This document shows, in pieces, positions 16,442-25,102 of a DNA stretch of 64,000 nucleotides. The stretch is taken from assembly GCF_016748675.1 (NCBI RefSeq), contig NZ_CP051534.1, positions 372,001-436,000 of the forward strand, given 5' to 3'. Position numbers and translations under genes: made by a program. The number at the start of each line of letters is the position of its first letter. Position 1 is the stretch's first letter. The notes under the pieces were generated by a model that did no database searches, was not told the origin of the DNA, and saw only the letters and a program-made list of their open reading frames with translations. The stretch is from Helicobacter pylori. GTDB taxonomy: Bacteria > Campylobacterota > Campylobacteria > Campylobacterales > Helicobacteraceae.

Positions 16442-18667
16442 TCAACGATCCTTAATTTTAAAATTCCTTAACCTTTGGGAGTTTAAAACCACACTCACAG
16501 AGCTTAAGCTCATCGCTAAACCCGCAATCGCTGGGCTTAACATGATATTAGCCTTATAAAGAACCCCACAAGCTAAAGGGATGAACACGCTATTATAACA
16601 AAAAGCCCAAAACAAATTTTCTTTGATATTTTTAATGGTCGCCTGGCTCAATTTAATCGCGCTATAAACCGATTTGATGTCGTTATTAAAGCTCACAATA
16701 TCCGCTGCTTGCACGCTCACATCGCTCCCTTTAGCCATCACCACCGCCACATCGCTCATAGCAAGGCTAGGAGCGTCATTCAAGCCATCGCCCACCATCA
16801 TAACGATCTGCCCTTTTTCCTTAAGCTCTTTGATCTTATTGAGCTTGTCTTGTGGTTTAGCGTTGCTGATATAACCATCAATCCCTAATTCAAGCGCGCA
16901 TTTTTGGACATTCTCCCTATTGTCTCCGCTTAAAAGAAAGGTGTTAATGCCTAAATTTTTGATTTGAGCGACATGCTCTTTCACGCCTTTTTTGGGCAAA
17001 TCTTCTAAAACAAACGCCCCTAAAAGCTCGTCTTCTTTTTCACTAATCGCTCTACCCACAAACACTAAAATCCCGTTTTCTTGAATTTCTAGTGCGTTAA
17101 TAGGGTTAAAAAACTCGCTATTACCCACTTTAATGATCTCTTTAGTGCCTTGATAATCTACTTTAGCACTGATGCCAAAGCCTGTTTTCACTTTAACTCC
17201 ACTCATTTCTTTTAAGGGGGCGTTACGCTCTTTAGCGTATTCTACAATCCCTTTAGCAATGACATGTTCGCTGCTCTTTTCAATACTGCCCGCTAAACTC
17301 AATAACTCTAATAATTCTATGTTAGAATGGACGCTTTTAACGACAGGCTTGCCGTTAGTGAGCGTGCCGGTTTTATCAAAAACGATCGTATTAACTAGCC
17401 TTGCTTTTTCTAAACTTTTAGCGTCTTTAAAAAATAATCCCAAAGAACTCGCTTTCTGGTTCGCTACTAAAATGCTCATAGGCGTAGCCAATCCTAAAGC
17501 GCAAGGGCAAGAAATCACTAAAACCGATACAAATACTTCTAAAGCGATTCCAAAATTCCACCAAAAATCAGGCTTAGGCGCGATGATGAGCCACACCACA
17601 AACGCTAAAATAGCGATAGCGATCACGCTTGGCACAAACACGCTTGAAACCTTATCCGCTAAGCGAGAAATCTCTGCCTTTGAGCTTTGAGCGTTATGGA
17701 TCATTTCTATAATTTGAGACAAGGTGCTGTTTTTGTTGTTTTGCGTGGCTTTCATTAAAAAACTCGTGTTGCTATTGAATGTCCCTGAAAAGACTTTATC
17801 GCCGACTTTTTTATAAACTGGCAACGCTTCGCCGCTTAACATGCTCTCATCTAATTCCCCTTCGCCCTCTATGATTTCACCATCCACTGCAATCGCGCTT
17901 CCAGGGAGAACCTTTAGAATATCCCCCACCACAATGCTATCCACTAAAACTTCAATCTGTTGGTTATTTTGCATTTTAAGGGCGGTTTTTGGGGCGTTTT
18001 TCATCAAGGCTTGCATAGCGTCTAAAGCTTTGTCTTTAGAAACATTTTCAATGCGTTTGCCCACCATCACAAACATTAAAATCACGCACACGCTTTCAAA
18101 ATAATAATGCCCATAAGACCACTGATTGGTATAAACGAAATACAATTGCCACAAGCTTGAAATTAAGGCAGCGCTTGTGCCTATGGCGATAAGGCTACTC
18201 ATGTTGGGTTGTCTGTGCCATAAGGCTTTAAACCCTTGAATGTAAAAATCCCTCCCCCAATGCATGACAATGAGCGTGCCTATAAGCTGTAAGCATGCGT
18301 TTAAAAAATTACTATGGTTGTTAATCGTAAGCAAGCTTTCAGGTAAGAGGCTAGGACTAAGCATTGCCCCCATAGAAAGATACACCACAAAAAGCGTGAA
18401 AATAACCGCCAACGCTAATTTAACATTAGGGCTAAAAAATTCTTTTTTTTCTTCCGCTAGAGTTTTTTTAGGGCTATAACCCAGTTTTTCAATGAGTTTA
18501 AAAATTTCGTCTAAATTGGTTTCATTTTCGTTAAATTCAATGTTAGCGCTCTTATTTAAAAGGCTCACTTCTATTTTTTTCACAAAACTTTTACGCCCTA
18601 AAGAGCGTTCAATCCCACTAGAACACGCCGTGCAAGTCATTCCCTCTATGTAAAAAGATTCTTTCAT
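16442..18667 (-). CDS. copA: Copper-exporting P1B-type ATPase CopA
   Basis: Pumps Cu(I) from cytosol to periplasm. The 741-residue protein has one N-terminal HMA domain (TCTAC, about 10-14), eight expected membrane helices, the transport motif SCPCALGLATP (about 384-394), the phosphorylation motif DKTGTLT (about 427-433), the P1B histidine-proline pair in SSEHVI (His but no Pro follows), and GDGLNDAPSLAMSDV. The start ATG overlaps the pssA stop by four bases. The arrangement ftsH-pssA-copA-copP is the known H. pylori copper locus. Copper tolerance is the expected phenotype. Confidence 0.95.
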   Translation of the reverse strand: MKESFYIEGMTCTACSSGIERSLGRKSFVKKIEVSLLNKSANIEFNENETNLDEIFKLIEKLGYSPKKTLAEEKKEFFSPNVKLALAVIFTLFVVYLSMGAMLSPSLLPESLLTINNHSNFLNACLQLIGTLIVMHWGRDFYIQGFKALWHRQPNMSSLIAIGTSAALISSLWQLYFVYTNQWSYGHYYFESVCVILMFVMVGKRIENVSKDKALDAMQALMKNAPKTALKMQNNQQIEVLVDSIVVGDILKVLPGSAIAVDGEIIEGEGELDESMLSGEALPVYKKVGDKVFSGTFNSNTSFLMKATQNNKNSTLSQIIEMIHNAQSSKAEISRLADKVSSVFVPSVIAIAILAFVVWLIIAPKPDFWWNFGIALEVFVSVLVISCPCALGLATPMSILVANQKASSLGLFFKDAKSLEKARLVNTIVFDKTGTLTNGKPVVKSVHSNIELLELLSLAGSIEKSSEHVIAKGIVEYAKERNAPLKEMSGVKVKTGFGISAKVDYQGTKEIIKVGNSEFFNPINALEIQENGILVFVGRAISEKEDELLGAFVLEDLPKKGVKEHVAQIKNLGINTFLLSGDNRENVQKCALELGIDGYISNAKPQDKLNKIKELKEKGQIVMMVGDGLNDAPSLAMSDVAVVMAKGSDVSVQAADIVSFNNDIKSVYSAIKLSQATIKNIKENLFWAFCYNSVFIPLACGVLYKANIMLSPAIAGLAMSLSSVSVVLNSQRLRNFKIKDR

Positions 18668-19377
18668 GCGCTCTTATTTTTATTAAAAATAATTTTTACC
18701 ATTAAAAAGAGCCACCGAATGATGCCATAAATCAAATACAACCCCATAAACACGCTTAAAGCTTCTAAAGGGCGCACAAACACTAACGATAAAAAAATCA
18801 ACACTAAGATGAAAAGCTTGAGATTCCATTTGACTTTTTTAAAATTAGGGTAGCGGATATTGCTCACCATAAGCACCCCCAATAAGACAATAAAGCTTAA
18901 AAATAACTTTTCGGTATTTCCTTCTAAAAAATGGTATTTGTTATCCAATAACACACAAAGCACCACCAATACCGCCGCCGCAGGAATGGGGATACCGATG
19001 AAAGAATAGGGGTCGCTTGTGTTGGTGCTGATATTGAATCGCGCCAATCGTATCGCTCCAAAAATCACAAACAACGCGCTCACTGCCATACCTATGCGCC
19101 CGAAATTATACCCCACATAAAAGTAAGTAATAAGGCTTGGGGCGACTCCAAAAGCGATCACATCAGCTAAGGAGTCAAATTCAATACCAAACTTGCTGGT
19201 GGTGTTGGTAAGCCTTGCGACACGCCCATCAAGTCCGTCTAAAATAAGACTCGCTACCACTAACCAGCATGCCATGACAAATTGGTAACTGGAAGCGTAA
19301 AAAATACTCATCATGCCTAAAAAAATACTGCTAGCGGTGAAAAGATTGGGGAAAAGATAGAGAGGGTTAATAGGCAT
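18664..19377 (-). CDS. pssA: CDP-diacylglycerol-serine O-phosphatidyltransferase
   Basis: Makes phosphatidylserine, the precursor of phosphatidylethanolamine, at the inner membrane. The 237-residue protein has about eight membrane segments and the CDP-alcohol phosphotransferase signature DGLDGRVARL...GIEFDSLAD (about 47-71, with the two Asp pairs in register). This is the Gram-positive/epsilonproteobacterial integral-membrane type and not the E. coli type. It overlaps both neighbours slightly. HP1071 by order. Confidence 0.94.
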   Translation of the reverse strand: MPINPLYLFPNLFTASSIFLGMMSIFYASSYQFVMACWLVVASLILDGLDGRVARLTNTTSKFGIEFDSLADVIAFGVAPSLITYFYVGYNFGRIGMAVSALFVIFGAIRLARFNISTNTSDPYSFIGIPIPAAAVLVVLCVLLDNKYHFLEGNTEKLFLSFIVLLGVLMVSNIRYPNFKKVKWNLKLFILVLIFLSLVFVRPLEALSVFMGLYLIYGIIRWLFLMVKIIFNKNKSA

Positions 19378-19621
19378 TAGAGATTCTTTTTAACTTGGCT
19401 TTTAGAATAGGAATAAAAACGATTTCAAAACCAATTGCGGGAAGAAAAATCTTACAAGCGTTAAAAAACTCACAAAAAAAGAGCGTTAGAGCAAACGCTT
19501 TATAACGCTGTTGGTAAGCATGAATTTTGAGAAAACAAAACCTAGAAAAAAGCTTTAAACAAACAGAATGTTTATAATAAGGCTTTAAACCCTTATCAAA
19601 AATCTGTTTGCAAGATCGCAC
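19367..19621 (-). CDS. Doubtful small ORF between ftsH and pssA
   Basis: An 84-residue frame from a GTG at 19621, directly after the ftsH stop, ending 11 bases inside pssA. The product is basic with a hydrophobic C-terminal stretch (about 58-75). There is no convincing ribosome site at the GTG, and no domain that I recognise. It corresponds in position to HP1070, annotated as hypothetical in the reference strain as I recall. Alternatively this 250-base stretch may be the pssA leader. Confidence 0.35.
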   Translation of the reverse strand: MRSCKQIFDKGLKPYYKHSVCLKLFSRFCFLKIHAYQQRYKAFALTLFFCEFFNACKIFLPAIGFEIVFIPILKAKLKRISNAY

Positions 19622-19623
19622 TT

Positions 19624-21522
19624 TTAACTCGCTTGCTCTTCTAAAGGGATCAAACGGCTTTCTAAATTATTGGCGGTCTCGTATTCGCTGATGATTTCAC
19701 GCACCCTTTCGCCTGTAATGACTTCTTTGTCAAACAATTCTTTGACCATGATTTCAATCGCTTCTCTGTAGTCGCTCAAGGTTTGTTTGACATGCTCATA
19801 GCGCTCTTCTAGTAGGTTTTTAATGAAAAGATCCATTTCTTCTGCGGTTTTTTCGCTAAATTCCCTACTGCTTCCATAACCGCCTCCTAAAAAGGCGTTC
19901 CGTTGCTTTTCTAACACCATAAGCCCACTGACACTGCTCATGCCGTAGTAACTCACCATGCCTTTAATAATATCAGTCGCTCTTTCTAAATCGTTGCTCG
20001 CACCGGTAGAAATTTCTTCCAAAAAGACTTCTTCAGCCGCTCTCCCGCCTAAAAGCACATCAATTTCAGCGATGAGTTCGTGTTTTTGCATCAAGTATTT
20101 GTTTTCTTCGGGCGTGTTAAGGGTGTAGCCCAAAGCCGCCATACCCCTTGGAATGATAGAGACTTTATTCACCCTAGCGCTCCCTTTAGTCATTTCAGAA
20201 ATCACGGCATGCCCGCTTTCATGGTAGGCGACGATTTTCTTTTCCTTAGGACTGATGCGCCTGCTTTTCTTTTCTAACCCTGCAATCCCTCTTTCAACCG
20301 CTTCTTTTAAATGTTGCTGCCTGACTTCTTTTTGGTTGTTTCGTCCCGCTAAAAGCGCGGCTTCATTGATGATATTCGCTAAATCCGCTCCCGCAAGCCC
20401 TGCGGTGAGTTTGGCGACTTCTTGCAAATTCACATCGTTAGCGAGTTTCACGCCCTTAATATGCACTTTTAAGATTTCCACCCTGCCATTAAAATCAGGC
20501 TTATCCACTAAAACCTGCCTGTCAAAGCGCCCTGGACGCATTAACGCCGGATCCAAGATTTCGGGGCGGTTCGTTGCGGCTAAGACAATCACAGGCGCGT
20601 TTTCGCTCCCAAAACCATCCATTTCGGCTAAGAGTTGGTTTAAGGTTTGCTCTCTTTCATCGTTCCCGCTTATCATACCTCCAGCCGCTCTGCTTTTACC
20701 TATGGCATCAATTTCATCAATAAAAATGATGCTAGGGGCTTGTTTTTTAGCGGTTTCAAACAAATCCCTAACCCTGCTTGCCCCTAAGCCCACAAACATT
20801 TCAATGAAACTGCTCCCTCCCATAGAGAAAAACGGCACATGTGCTTCGCCGGCTACCGCTTTGGCTAAAAGGGTTTTACCGGTTCCTGGAGGCCCTACTA
20901 ACAGCACGCCTTTAGGGATTTTAGCCCCTAAATTGGCGTATCGTTCGGGGTATTTTAAGAAATCTACGATTTCTACCACTTCTTCTTTGGCTTCTTCATT
21001 GCCTGCCATGTCATTAAAACGCACATTGGGTTTTTCAGCGTTAATGAGTTTTTTCGCACTCCCCATGCCAAAAATACCCCCACCCATATTTTTTTGCATG
21101 CGGTTTGCCATAAACATCCATAGCCCTAAAATCACTAAAATAGGCATGAGCCACCCTAACATGTCCGTAAAAAAGTTAGACTCGCTAAAACCAGAATAAT
21201 TGATTTTTTTCTCATCTAACAAAGGCACTAAGGTCAAATCAGGCACTCGTTTAGCGATATAGATCACACGATTGTTGCCCTCTTTATGGCTGGCTTTGAT
21301 CAAAGTTTGACCGATACTCACATTTTCCACTTCATTATTGCTGATGAGCTGTTTGATTTCATGGTAGCTCACATTTTTAGTGCTAGAAGCTAAGAAATTG
21401 TCCGAAAAACTGCCATCAGAATTGAAAGAGCGCAGAAAAAAAATGAGTAAAATCCCTCCAAGAACCGCAAGGATAATGGGACTTTGAAAAAAAGGTTTTT
21501 TAGGTTCGTTCGTTGGTTTCAT
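19624..21522 (-). CDS. ftsH: ATP-dependent zinc metalloprotease FtsH
   Basis: Membrane-anchored AAA+ protease that degrades misfolded membrane proteins and regulators. The 632-residue protein has membrane helices at about 14-30 and 119-138 flanking a periplasmic domain. Walker A is GPPGTGKT (210-217), followed by IIFIDEIDAIG, the arginine-finger region RPGRFDRQV, and the zinc site HESGH (about 434-438). It begins eight bases after the prmA stop on the same strand, so cheY-prmA-ftsH-pssA-copA-copP form one run. HP1069 by order. Confidence 0.97.
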   Translation of the reverse strand: MKPTNEPKKPFFQSPIILAVLGGILLIFFLRSFNSDGSFSDNFLASSTKNVSYHEIKQLISNNEVENVSIGQTLIKASHKEGNNRVIYIAKRVPDLTLVPLLDEKKINYSGFSESNFFTDMLGWLMPILVILGLWMFMANRMQKNMGGGIFGMGSAKKLINAEKPNVRFNDMAGNEEAKEEVVEIVDFLKYPERYANLGAKIPKGVLLVGPPGTGKTLLAKAVAGEAHVPFFSMGGSSFIEMFVGLGASRVRDLFETAKKQAPSIIFIDEIDAIGKSRAAGGMISGNDEREQTLNQLLAEMDGFGSENAPVIVLAATNRPEILDPALMRPGRFDRQVLVDKPDFNGRVEILKVHIKGVKLANDVNLQEVAKLTAGLAGADLANIINEAALLAGRNNQKEVRQQHLKEAVERGIAGLEKKSRRISPKEKKIVAYHESGHAVISEMTKGSARVNKVSIIPRGMAALGYTLNTPEENKYLMQKHELIAEIDVLLGGRAAEEVFLEEISTGASNDLERATDIIKGMVSYYGMSSVSGLMVLEKQRNAFLGGGYGSSREFSEKTAEEMDLFIKNLLEERYEHVKQTLSDYREAIEIMVKELFDKEVITGERVREIISEYETANNLESRLIPLEEQAS

Positions 21523-21530
21523 TATAATCC

Positions 21531-22508
21531 TTAATTTATTGATTGTTTTTTAAGCAATTTTAGAGCGACCCATTCGTTACGCTGTCGCTGTTCTAAAACC
21601 TCAAATCCATTATAATAGATCTGTAAAACAGAGTTTAAATGGGTTTCTAAAATCCCTGATAAAATAAGAGTGTGGTTACAAAGCCGCACAAATTCACTAT
21701 ACAAACTCTTAATCACATCAGCGACAATGTTCGCCACAATGATATCAAAACGCCCTTTAATTTTTTGCGTAGAGCCATAAATGATTTTATCTTGCGCTAA
21801 TAGGGTGATTTGATTCAAGCTAAAATTTTTTAGGGTTTCTTCAACGGCTAAACTATCCGTATCGCAAGCAGTTAAAGCGCTAACGCCTTGTTTTTTTAAG
21901 GCGATGCTTAAAATCCCGCTCCCACAGCCCACATCTAAAGCGTTTTTGCGTTTTAAATCAAGATCAGAGAGCAATTCCAAACACATGGAAGTGCTTTCAT
22001 GATGGCCTGATCCAAAGGCCAAAGCCGGATCGATCATTATGCAATCATCTATAGCGGCATGGCTTGGTTTTTGATGCCAGCTAGGGTGTATGTAAAATTT
22101 GGCGCATCGCACCGGTAAAACAGCTTGTTTGTAGGCTTCTAGCCAGTCTTTTGAAGCGAGGTTGCGTGAAAGATAGAAAAAATCAAACTCGCTTTGCAAG
22201 CTTTGCTTTAAGTTCAAACAAAACGCTTCTAACGCCGGAAAAAGCGAATCGCTCAAATTTTTTTCAGAGCGTAAAATAACGAAATTTTTGAGGTGTGGGG
22301 GTTTTTCTTTTAAATTTTCTTTTAGGGGGTCATGAGTGGTGAAATAACACCAACTGGATTGGCTTATAAATTCAATGGTTTCTTTATCGTCAAACGCTTT
22401 TAAACTTTCTAAGCTTGATTCTTCTAAGGCTAGATGCGTGGCGTCTAAAAGAAAGCTCTCAAAAAGCTCTCGCTCCTTAGGGAAGATAAAGAAAAACTCA
22501 TAATACAT
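21531..22508 (-). CDS. prmA: Ribosomal protein L11 methyltransferase
   Basis: SAM-dependent methyltransferase that trimethylates L11. The frame is open to a GTG at 22520, but I prefer the ATG at 22508 (MYYEFFFIF), 12 bases inside; both give almost the same protein of about 325 residues. The N-terminal third is the L11-recognition domain. The catalytic domain shows DPALAFGSGHHEST, then LDVGCGSGILSIAL (motif I), and IIVANIVADV (the NxxA/P substrate loop, here NIVA). It lies immediately after cheY with a weak ribosome site, suggesting coupling. Confidence 0.92.
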   Translation of the reverse strand: MYYEFFFIFPKERELFESFLLDATHLALEESSLESLKAFDDKETIEFISQSSWCYFTTHDPLKENLKEKPPHLKNFVILRSEKNLSDSLFPALEAFCLNLKQSLQSEFDFFYLSRNLASKDWLEAYKQAVLPVRCAKFYIHPSWHQKPSHAAIDDCIMIDPALAFGSGHHESTSMCLELLSDLDLKRKNALDVGCGSGILSIALKKQGVSALTACDTDSLAVEETLKNFSLNQITLLAQDKIIYGSTQKIKGRFDIIVANIVADVIKSLYSEFVRLCNHTLILSGILETHLNSVLQIYYNGFEVLEQRQRNEWVALKLLKKQSIN

Positions 22509-22520
22509 TGGCTTTAACAC

Positions 22521-22895
22521 TCAATCGTTTGTCCCTAAAACAACCTCTAATTTTTCTTTCAAAACTTGGGGGGTAAAAGGCTTCACAATGTAGTTGTTCA
22601 CGCCCGCTTTCAAAGCCGTAATGACTTCGGCCTTACCGCCCTCTGTGGTGATCATGATAATAGGGATTTCTTTAAAACGGCTATCAGAGCGCACCTTTTT
22701 AACGAGATCCAAGCCGTTCATTTCAGGCATGTTCCAATCTGTGATAAGCACCTTAGTGTCCGCATTAGCGTCTAGTTTCTCCCAAGCTTCCACCCCATGC
22801 TCAGCTTCTAAAACATCTTCATAGCCTAAGCGTGAAAGTGTGTTTTTAATAATTCTTCTCATAGTTGAGCTATCATCTACTACTAGTAGTTTCAA
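22521..22895 (-). CDS. cheY: Chemotaxis response regulator CheY
   Basis: Single-domain receiver that, when phosphorylated by CheA, binds the flagellar switch FliM and reverses rotation. The 124 residues contain the full active site: Asp7-Asp8, phospho-acceptor Asp53 in ITDWNMP, Thr83, Tyr102 and Lys105 in VKPF. The start is TTG at 22895, chosen because AAAAGGAG lies eight bases upstream and the frame begins MKLLVVDDS. Its switch partners fliM and fliY are also in this window near 56 kb. The upstream gap to the next gene (290 bases) holds divergent promoters. HP1067 by order. Confidence 0.96.
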   Translation of the reverse strand: MKLLVVDDSSTMRRIIKNTLSRLGYEDVLEAEHGVEAWEKLDANADTKVLITDWNMPEMNGLDLVKKVRSDSRFKEIPIIMITTEGGKAEVITALKAGVNNYIVKPFTPQVLKEKLEVVLGTND

Positions 22896-23185
22896 AGTGC
22901 TTCTCCTTTTAAGATTGCATTTAAATTAGGCTCTTTTTAAACAGCCAAAGCATCTCTAACGCCTTATAATAATAAATCATTCCAAATAATAGCATGTTTT
23001 GATTAAAATTACCTTGACCGACAATAATCATTGGCTAAATGGAGCGTTCAATGAGCGTTCTCATTTGTAAAAAAATTCAGTTTGTTTGCTATGATAATCG
23101 TTTAAAAGTAATAAAATAACTCTTTGAGTGCGATAAAGGGTCATTGGATGGTTTGAAAAAAGAAAGACAAGGATTTTACAAGTAA

Positions 23186-23788
23186 GTGCATTATTTAAGA
23201 ATTTTAATACTGAGTATGAGTTTTTTAAATATTTTAAATGCTGAAAATTTGAGTTACATGTCTTCTTCTTATCAAATAGGCACGGTGTTTATGCGCCCTT
23301 TAAACACCAACAAGCTTTTACAAGGGGCTTCAATCCTTCAAGGCTATGAAGTGAATCCTAAAAACGATTGGGCTTATTCTAGGTATTATTTCTTTATAGA
23401 TTATGGTAATGTGCTTTTTAATAATGACTCTACTTTGCAAGCGAACATGTTCACTTATGGGGTGGGAGGGGATTTCATGGTCGCCTACGCTAAAAACCCT
23501 ATCAACCGCTGGGCTTTTTTCTTTGGCTTGCAACTGGCCGCTAACACATGGATACTCAATAATAAAGTCAAAGATTTGGTGGTGAATACTTGGGATTCAT
23601 TGAAAGATTTCAATTTTCACAACACTTATTTCAGGGCTATCGGGAAATTTGGGGTGCAGTTTCGCACGATCGTTTTGTATCATAAGGTGGATGTAGAAAT
23701 TGGCATGAAAATCTTTCTAACCCCTGAAAGGCGCAGCTTGTTTGAAAGGAGCTTTTTGTTTTTTGTTTCGCATTCGTGGCATTTTTAA
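23186..23788 (+). CDS. Small outer membrane beta-barrel protein
   Basis: A 200-residue protein ending FLFFVSHSWHF, with the terminal aromatic of an outer-membrane barrel and a C-terminal half resembling the Helicobacter OMP (Hop/Hor) family. A stop codon lies in frame just before the GTG at 23186, so the start is GTG 23186 or the ATG at 23216; AAGGA at 23169-23173 is a little distant. The GTG version supplies a short signal peptide (HYLRILILSMSFLNILNA). A TATGATAAT -10 box is at about 23090. HP1066 by order; function unknown. Confidence 0.82.
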   Translation: MHYLRILILSMSFLNILNAENLSYMSSSYQIGTVFMRPLNTNKLLQGASILQGYEVNPKNDWAYSRYYFFIDYGNVLFNNDSTLQANMFTYGVGGDFMVAYAKNPINRWAFFFGLQLAANTWILNNKVKDLVVNTWDSLKDFNFHNTYFRAIGKFGVQFRTIVLYHKVDVEIGMKIFLTPERRSLFERSFLFFVSHSWHF

Positions 23789-23789
23789 G

Positions 23790-23877
23790 TGGCGGAGAGA
23801 GAGGGATTCGAACCCTCGAAGGCTTGCACCTTACACGCGTTCCAGGCGTGCTCCTTCAACCACTCGGACATCTCCCC
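23790..23877 (-). tRNA. tRNA-Ser (GGA anticodon)
   Basis: Read on the minus strand, an 88-base tRNA with encoded CCA (complement of 23790-23792), acceptor stem GGGGAGA/TCTCTCC with one G-U pair, the D-arm TCCGAGTGG, and anticodon GGA (complement of 23841-23843) in loop CTGGAAC. It has the long variable arm typical of tRNA-Ser, then GGTTCGAATCC as T arm. It reads UCC and UCU codons. It starts two bases after the OMP gene stop on the opposite strand. Confidence 0.96.
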
Positions 23878-23919
23878 TTAAAAGGGGCTTATTATAACTA
23901 AGATTTGTTTAAAAAGGGC

Positions 23920-24327
23920 TTATTTTAAAAGGAGTGAATCTTTAGAAATCACGCCATCAATCTGACTTTTAGCGCAAATTTCCCACAACTCTGTATCGTT
24001 TAAATCCATAAAAAACAAGATTTTGCTATCTAACAAGTAATTCGTGGCGTGTTGTTGGGCGAGTATGGCTTGCTTAATATCCTTAAAAATGCAATAGAGC
24101 GGTTTGAAAGCGTTGAATAAAAAAAAGGCGTCCGTTTCTATCTTGTGCGATAAAAAGATCACGCTAAAATTGACGCTATTTTCACAGCAATACTTAGCTA
24201 ATTCCAAATTTTTTGGGTTTGCTTCAAAACACACTATATCGTTATTGGCGCTAGAATGAATGCCATCGGTGTTTTTAATGAAAACAAAACGATCGCTAGG
24301 AATTAAAGGGTGTCCTAAAATAAGCAT
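23920..24327 (-). CDS. Conserved protein of unknown function
   Basis: A 135-residue soluble protein starting MLILGHPLIPSDRF. The pattern of short beta-strands and helices (VCFEANPKNLELAKYC, SVIFLSHKI, KILFFMDLN) suggests an alpha/beta fold; I recognise no catalytic motif. Two bases separate it from the upstream small membrane protein, so they are likely cotranscribed with rsmG. HP1065 by order. Confidence 0.75.
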   Translation of the reverse strand: MLILGHPLIPSDRFVFIKNTDGIHSSANNDIVCFEANPKNLELAKYCCENSVNFSVIFLSHKIETDAFFLFNAFKPLYCIFKDIKQAILAQQHATNYLLDSKILFFMDLNDTELWEICAKSQIDGVISKDSLLLK

Positions 24328-24329
24328 AT

Positions 24330-24572
24330 TTACCTCTTATCCTTCAAACAAGTTTCACTGCAATACGCCACCGCCCCACTATAAATAGCGTCTTTGCTAG
24401 AGACATAGGTTTGGCATTTAGAGCATACAATCATGTGATCTTCTAATTCTTTGGGGGTTTGTTGCGTGTAAGAGTGGTTGTCTTTGGGGTCGTCTTTATT
24501 GGGTTTTTGTCTCAAAAACAAACGCCATAAAACCCACACAATAATGAGCAAGGGGATTAAAATTCTTAACAT
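24330..24572 (-). CDS. Small membrane protein with a cysteine metal site (PP0621-like)
   Basis: An 80-residue protein: one N-terminal membrane helix (LRILIPLLIIVWVLWRLFL), a polar linker, then a C-terminal CSKC...YCSETCL cysteine arrangement likely to bind zinc. I chose the ATG at 24572 because AAAGGAAAG lies just upstream; a longer frame reaches 24623 but overlaps the end of rsmG and puts a non-native stretch before the helix. It still overlaps rsmG by seven bases. HP1064 by order; role unknown. Confidence 0.78.
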   Translation of the reverse strand: MLRILIPLLIIVWVLWRLFLRQKPNKDDPKDNHSYTQQTPKELEDHMIVCSKCQTYVSSKDAIYSGAVAYCSETCLKDKR

Positions 24573-25102
24573 AAACTTTCCTTTGATTTGTAAAAATAAA
24601 CTCGTTTTTGATGCATAAAGCATTCAGTGTCTTTACAAGCGATTTCATTCTTTAACTGCTCGCCTTTATAGAATAAAAAATACCCCTTATCTTTTAGGAA
24701 GCGTTGGCTTTTTTCTATCAAAAAAGAAGAGCTAGCGACCGCTCTAGAAGTGATTAAATCCACTTGTAAAAGATTTTGATAATCTTCTAAACGCTTTTTA
24801 ATGATTTCAATGTTTTTTAAAGGCAAAACGCTTTTAAGGTAATTTAAAAAAGCCGCTCTTTTTATTCTTGGCTCTAAAAGAATGAATTGTGTTTCCGGTT
24901 TTTCAAGGGCTAAAGGGATAGCAGGAAGTCCCGCCCCGCTCCCAATATCCAAGCAGCTTTTAAAATCTTTGACAAATTCTAAGGGCTTTAGAGCGTCTGT
25001 GATCTGAGGTTCTAACTCGCTTAAACGTTTCGCGCCGCTCAAGTTGTGCGTTTGATTCCATTCTAAAAGGATGCGTGCGTAGTCTTGCAATAAGGGGTTC
25101 AT
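24566..25102 (-). CDS. rsmG: 16S rRNA (guanine-527-N7)-methyltransferase RsmG
   Basis: A 178-residue SAM methyltransferase (formerly GidB) that methylates G527 of 16S rRNA; loss gives low-level streptomycin resistance. Visible: LLEWNQTHNLSGAK near the N-terminus, the SAM loop CLDIGSGAGLPAIPLAL (about 49-65), LLEPRIKRAAFL, and LITSRAVAS. It is a little shorter than the E. coli enzyme (207). It overlaps queA by four bases. Confidence 0.94.
   Translation of the reverse strand: MNPLLQDYARILLEWNQTHNLSGAKRLSELEPQITDALKPLEFVKDFKSCLDIGSGAGLPAIPLALEKPETQFILLEPRIKRAAFLNYLKSVLPLKNIEIIKKRLEDYQNLLQVDLITSRAVASSSFLIEKSQRFLKDKGYFLFYKGEQLKNEIACKDTECFMHQKRVYFYKSKESLC

Noticed and set aside
16487..18600. Seven-helix or second HMA domain in CopA
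   Set aside because: Only one CxxC HMA motif is present at the N-terminus; the second metal-binding domain is the separate copP gene.
20255..21199. Long plus-strand ORF of 314 codons opposite ftsH
   Set aside because: It mirrors the codon pattern of ftsH, has low-complexity Ser/Leu/Ala-rich translation, and lacks any recognisable domain or ribosome site.
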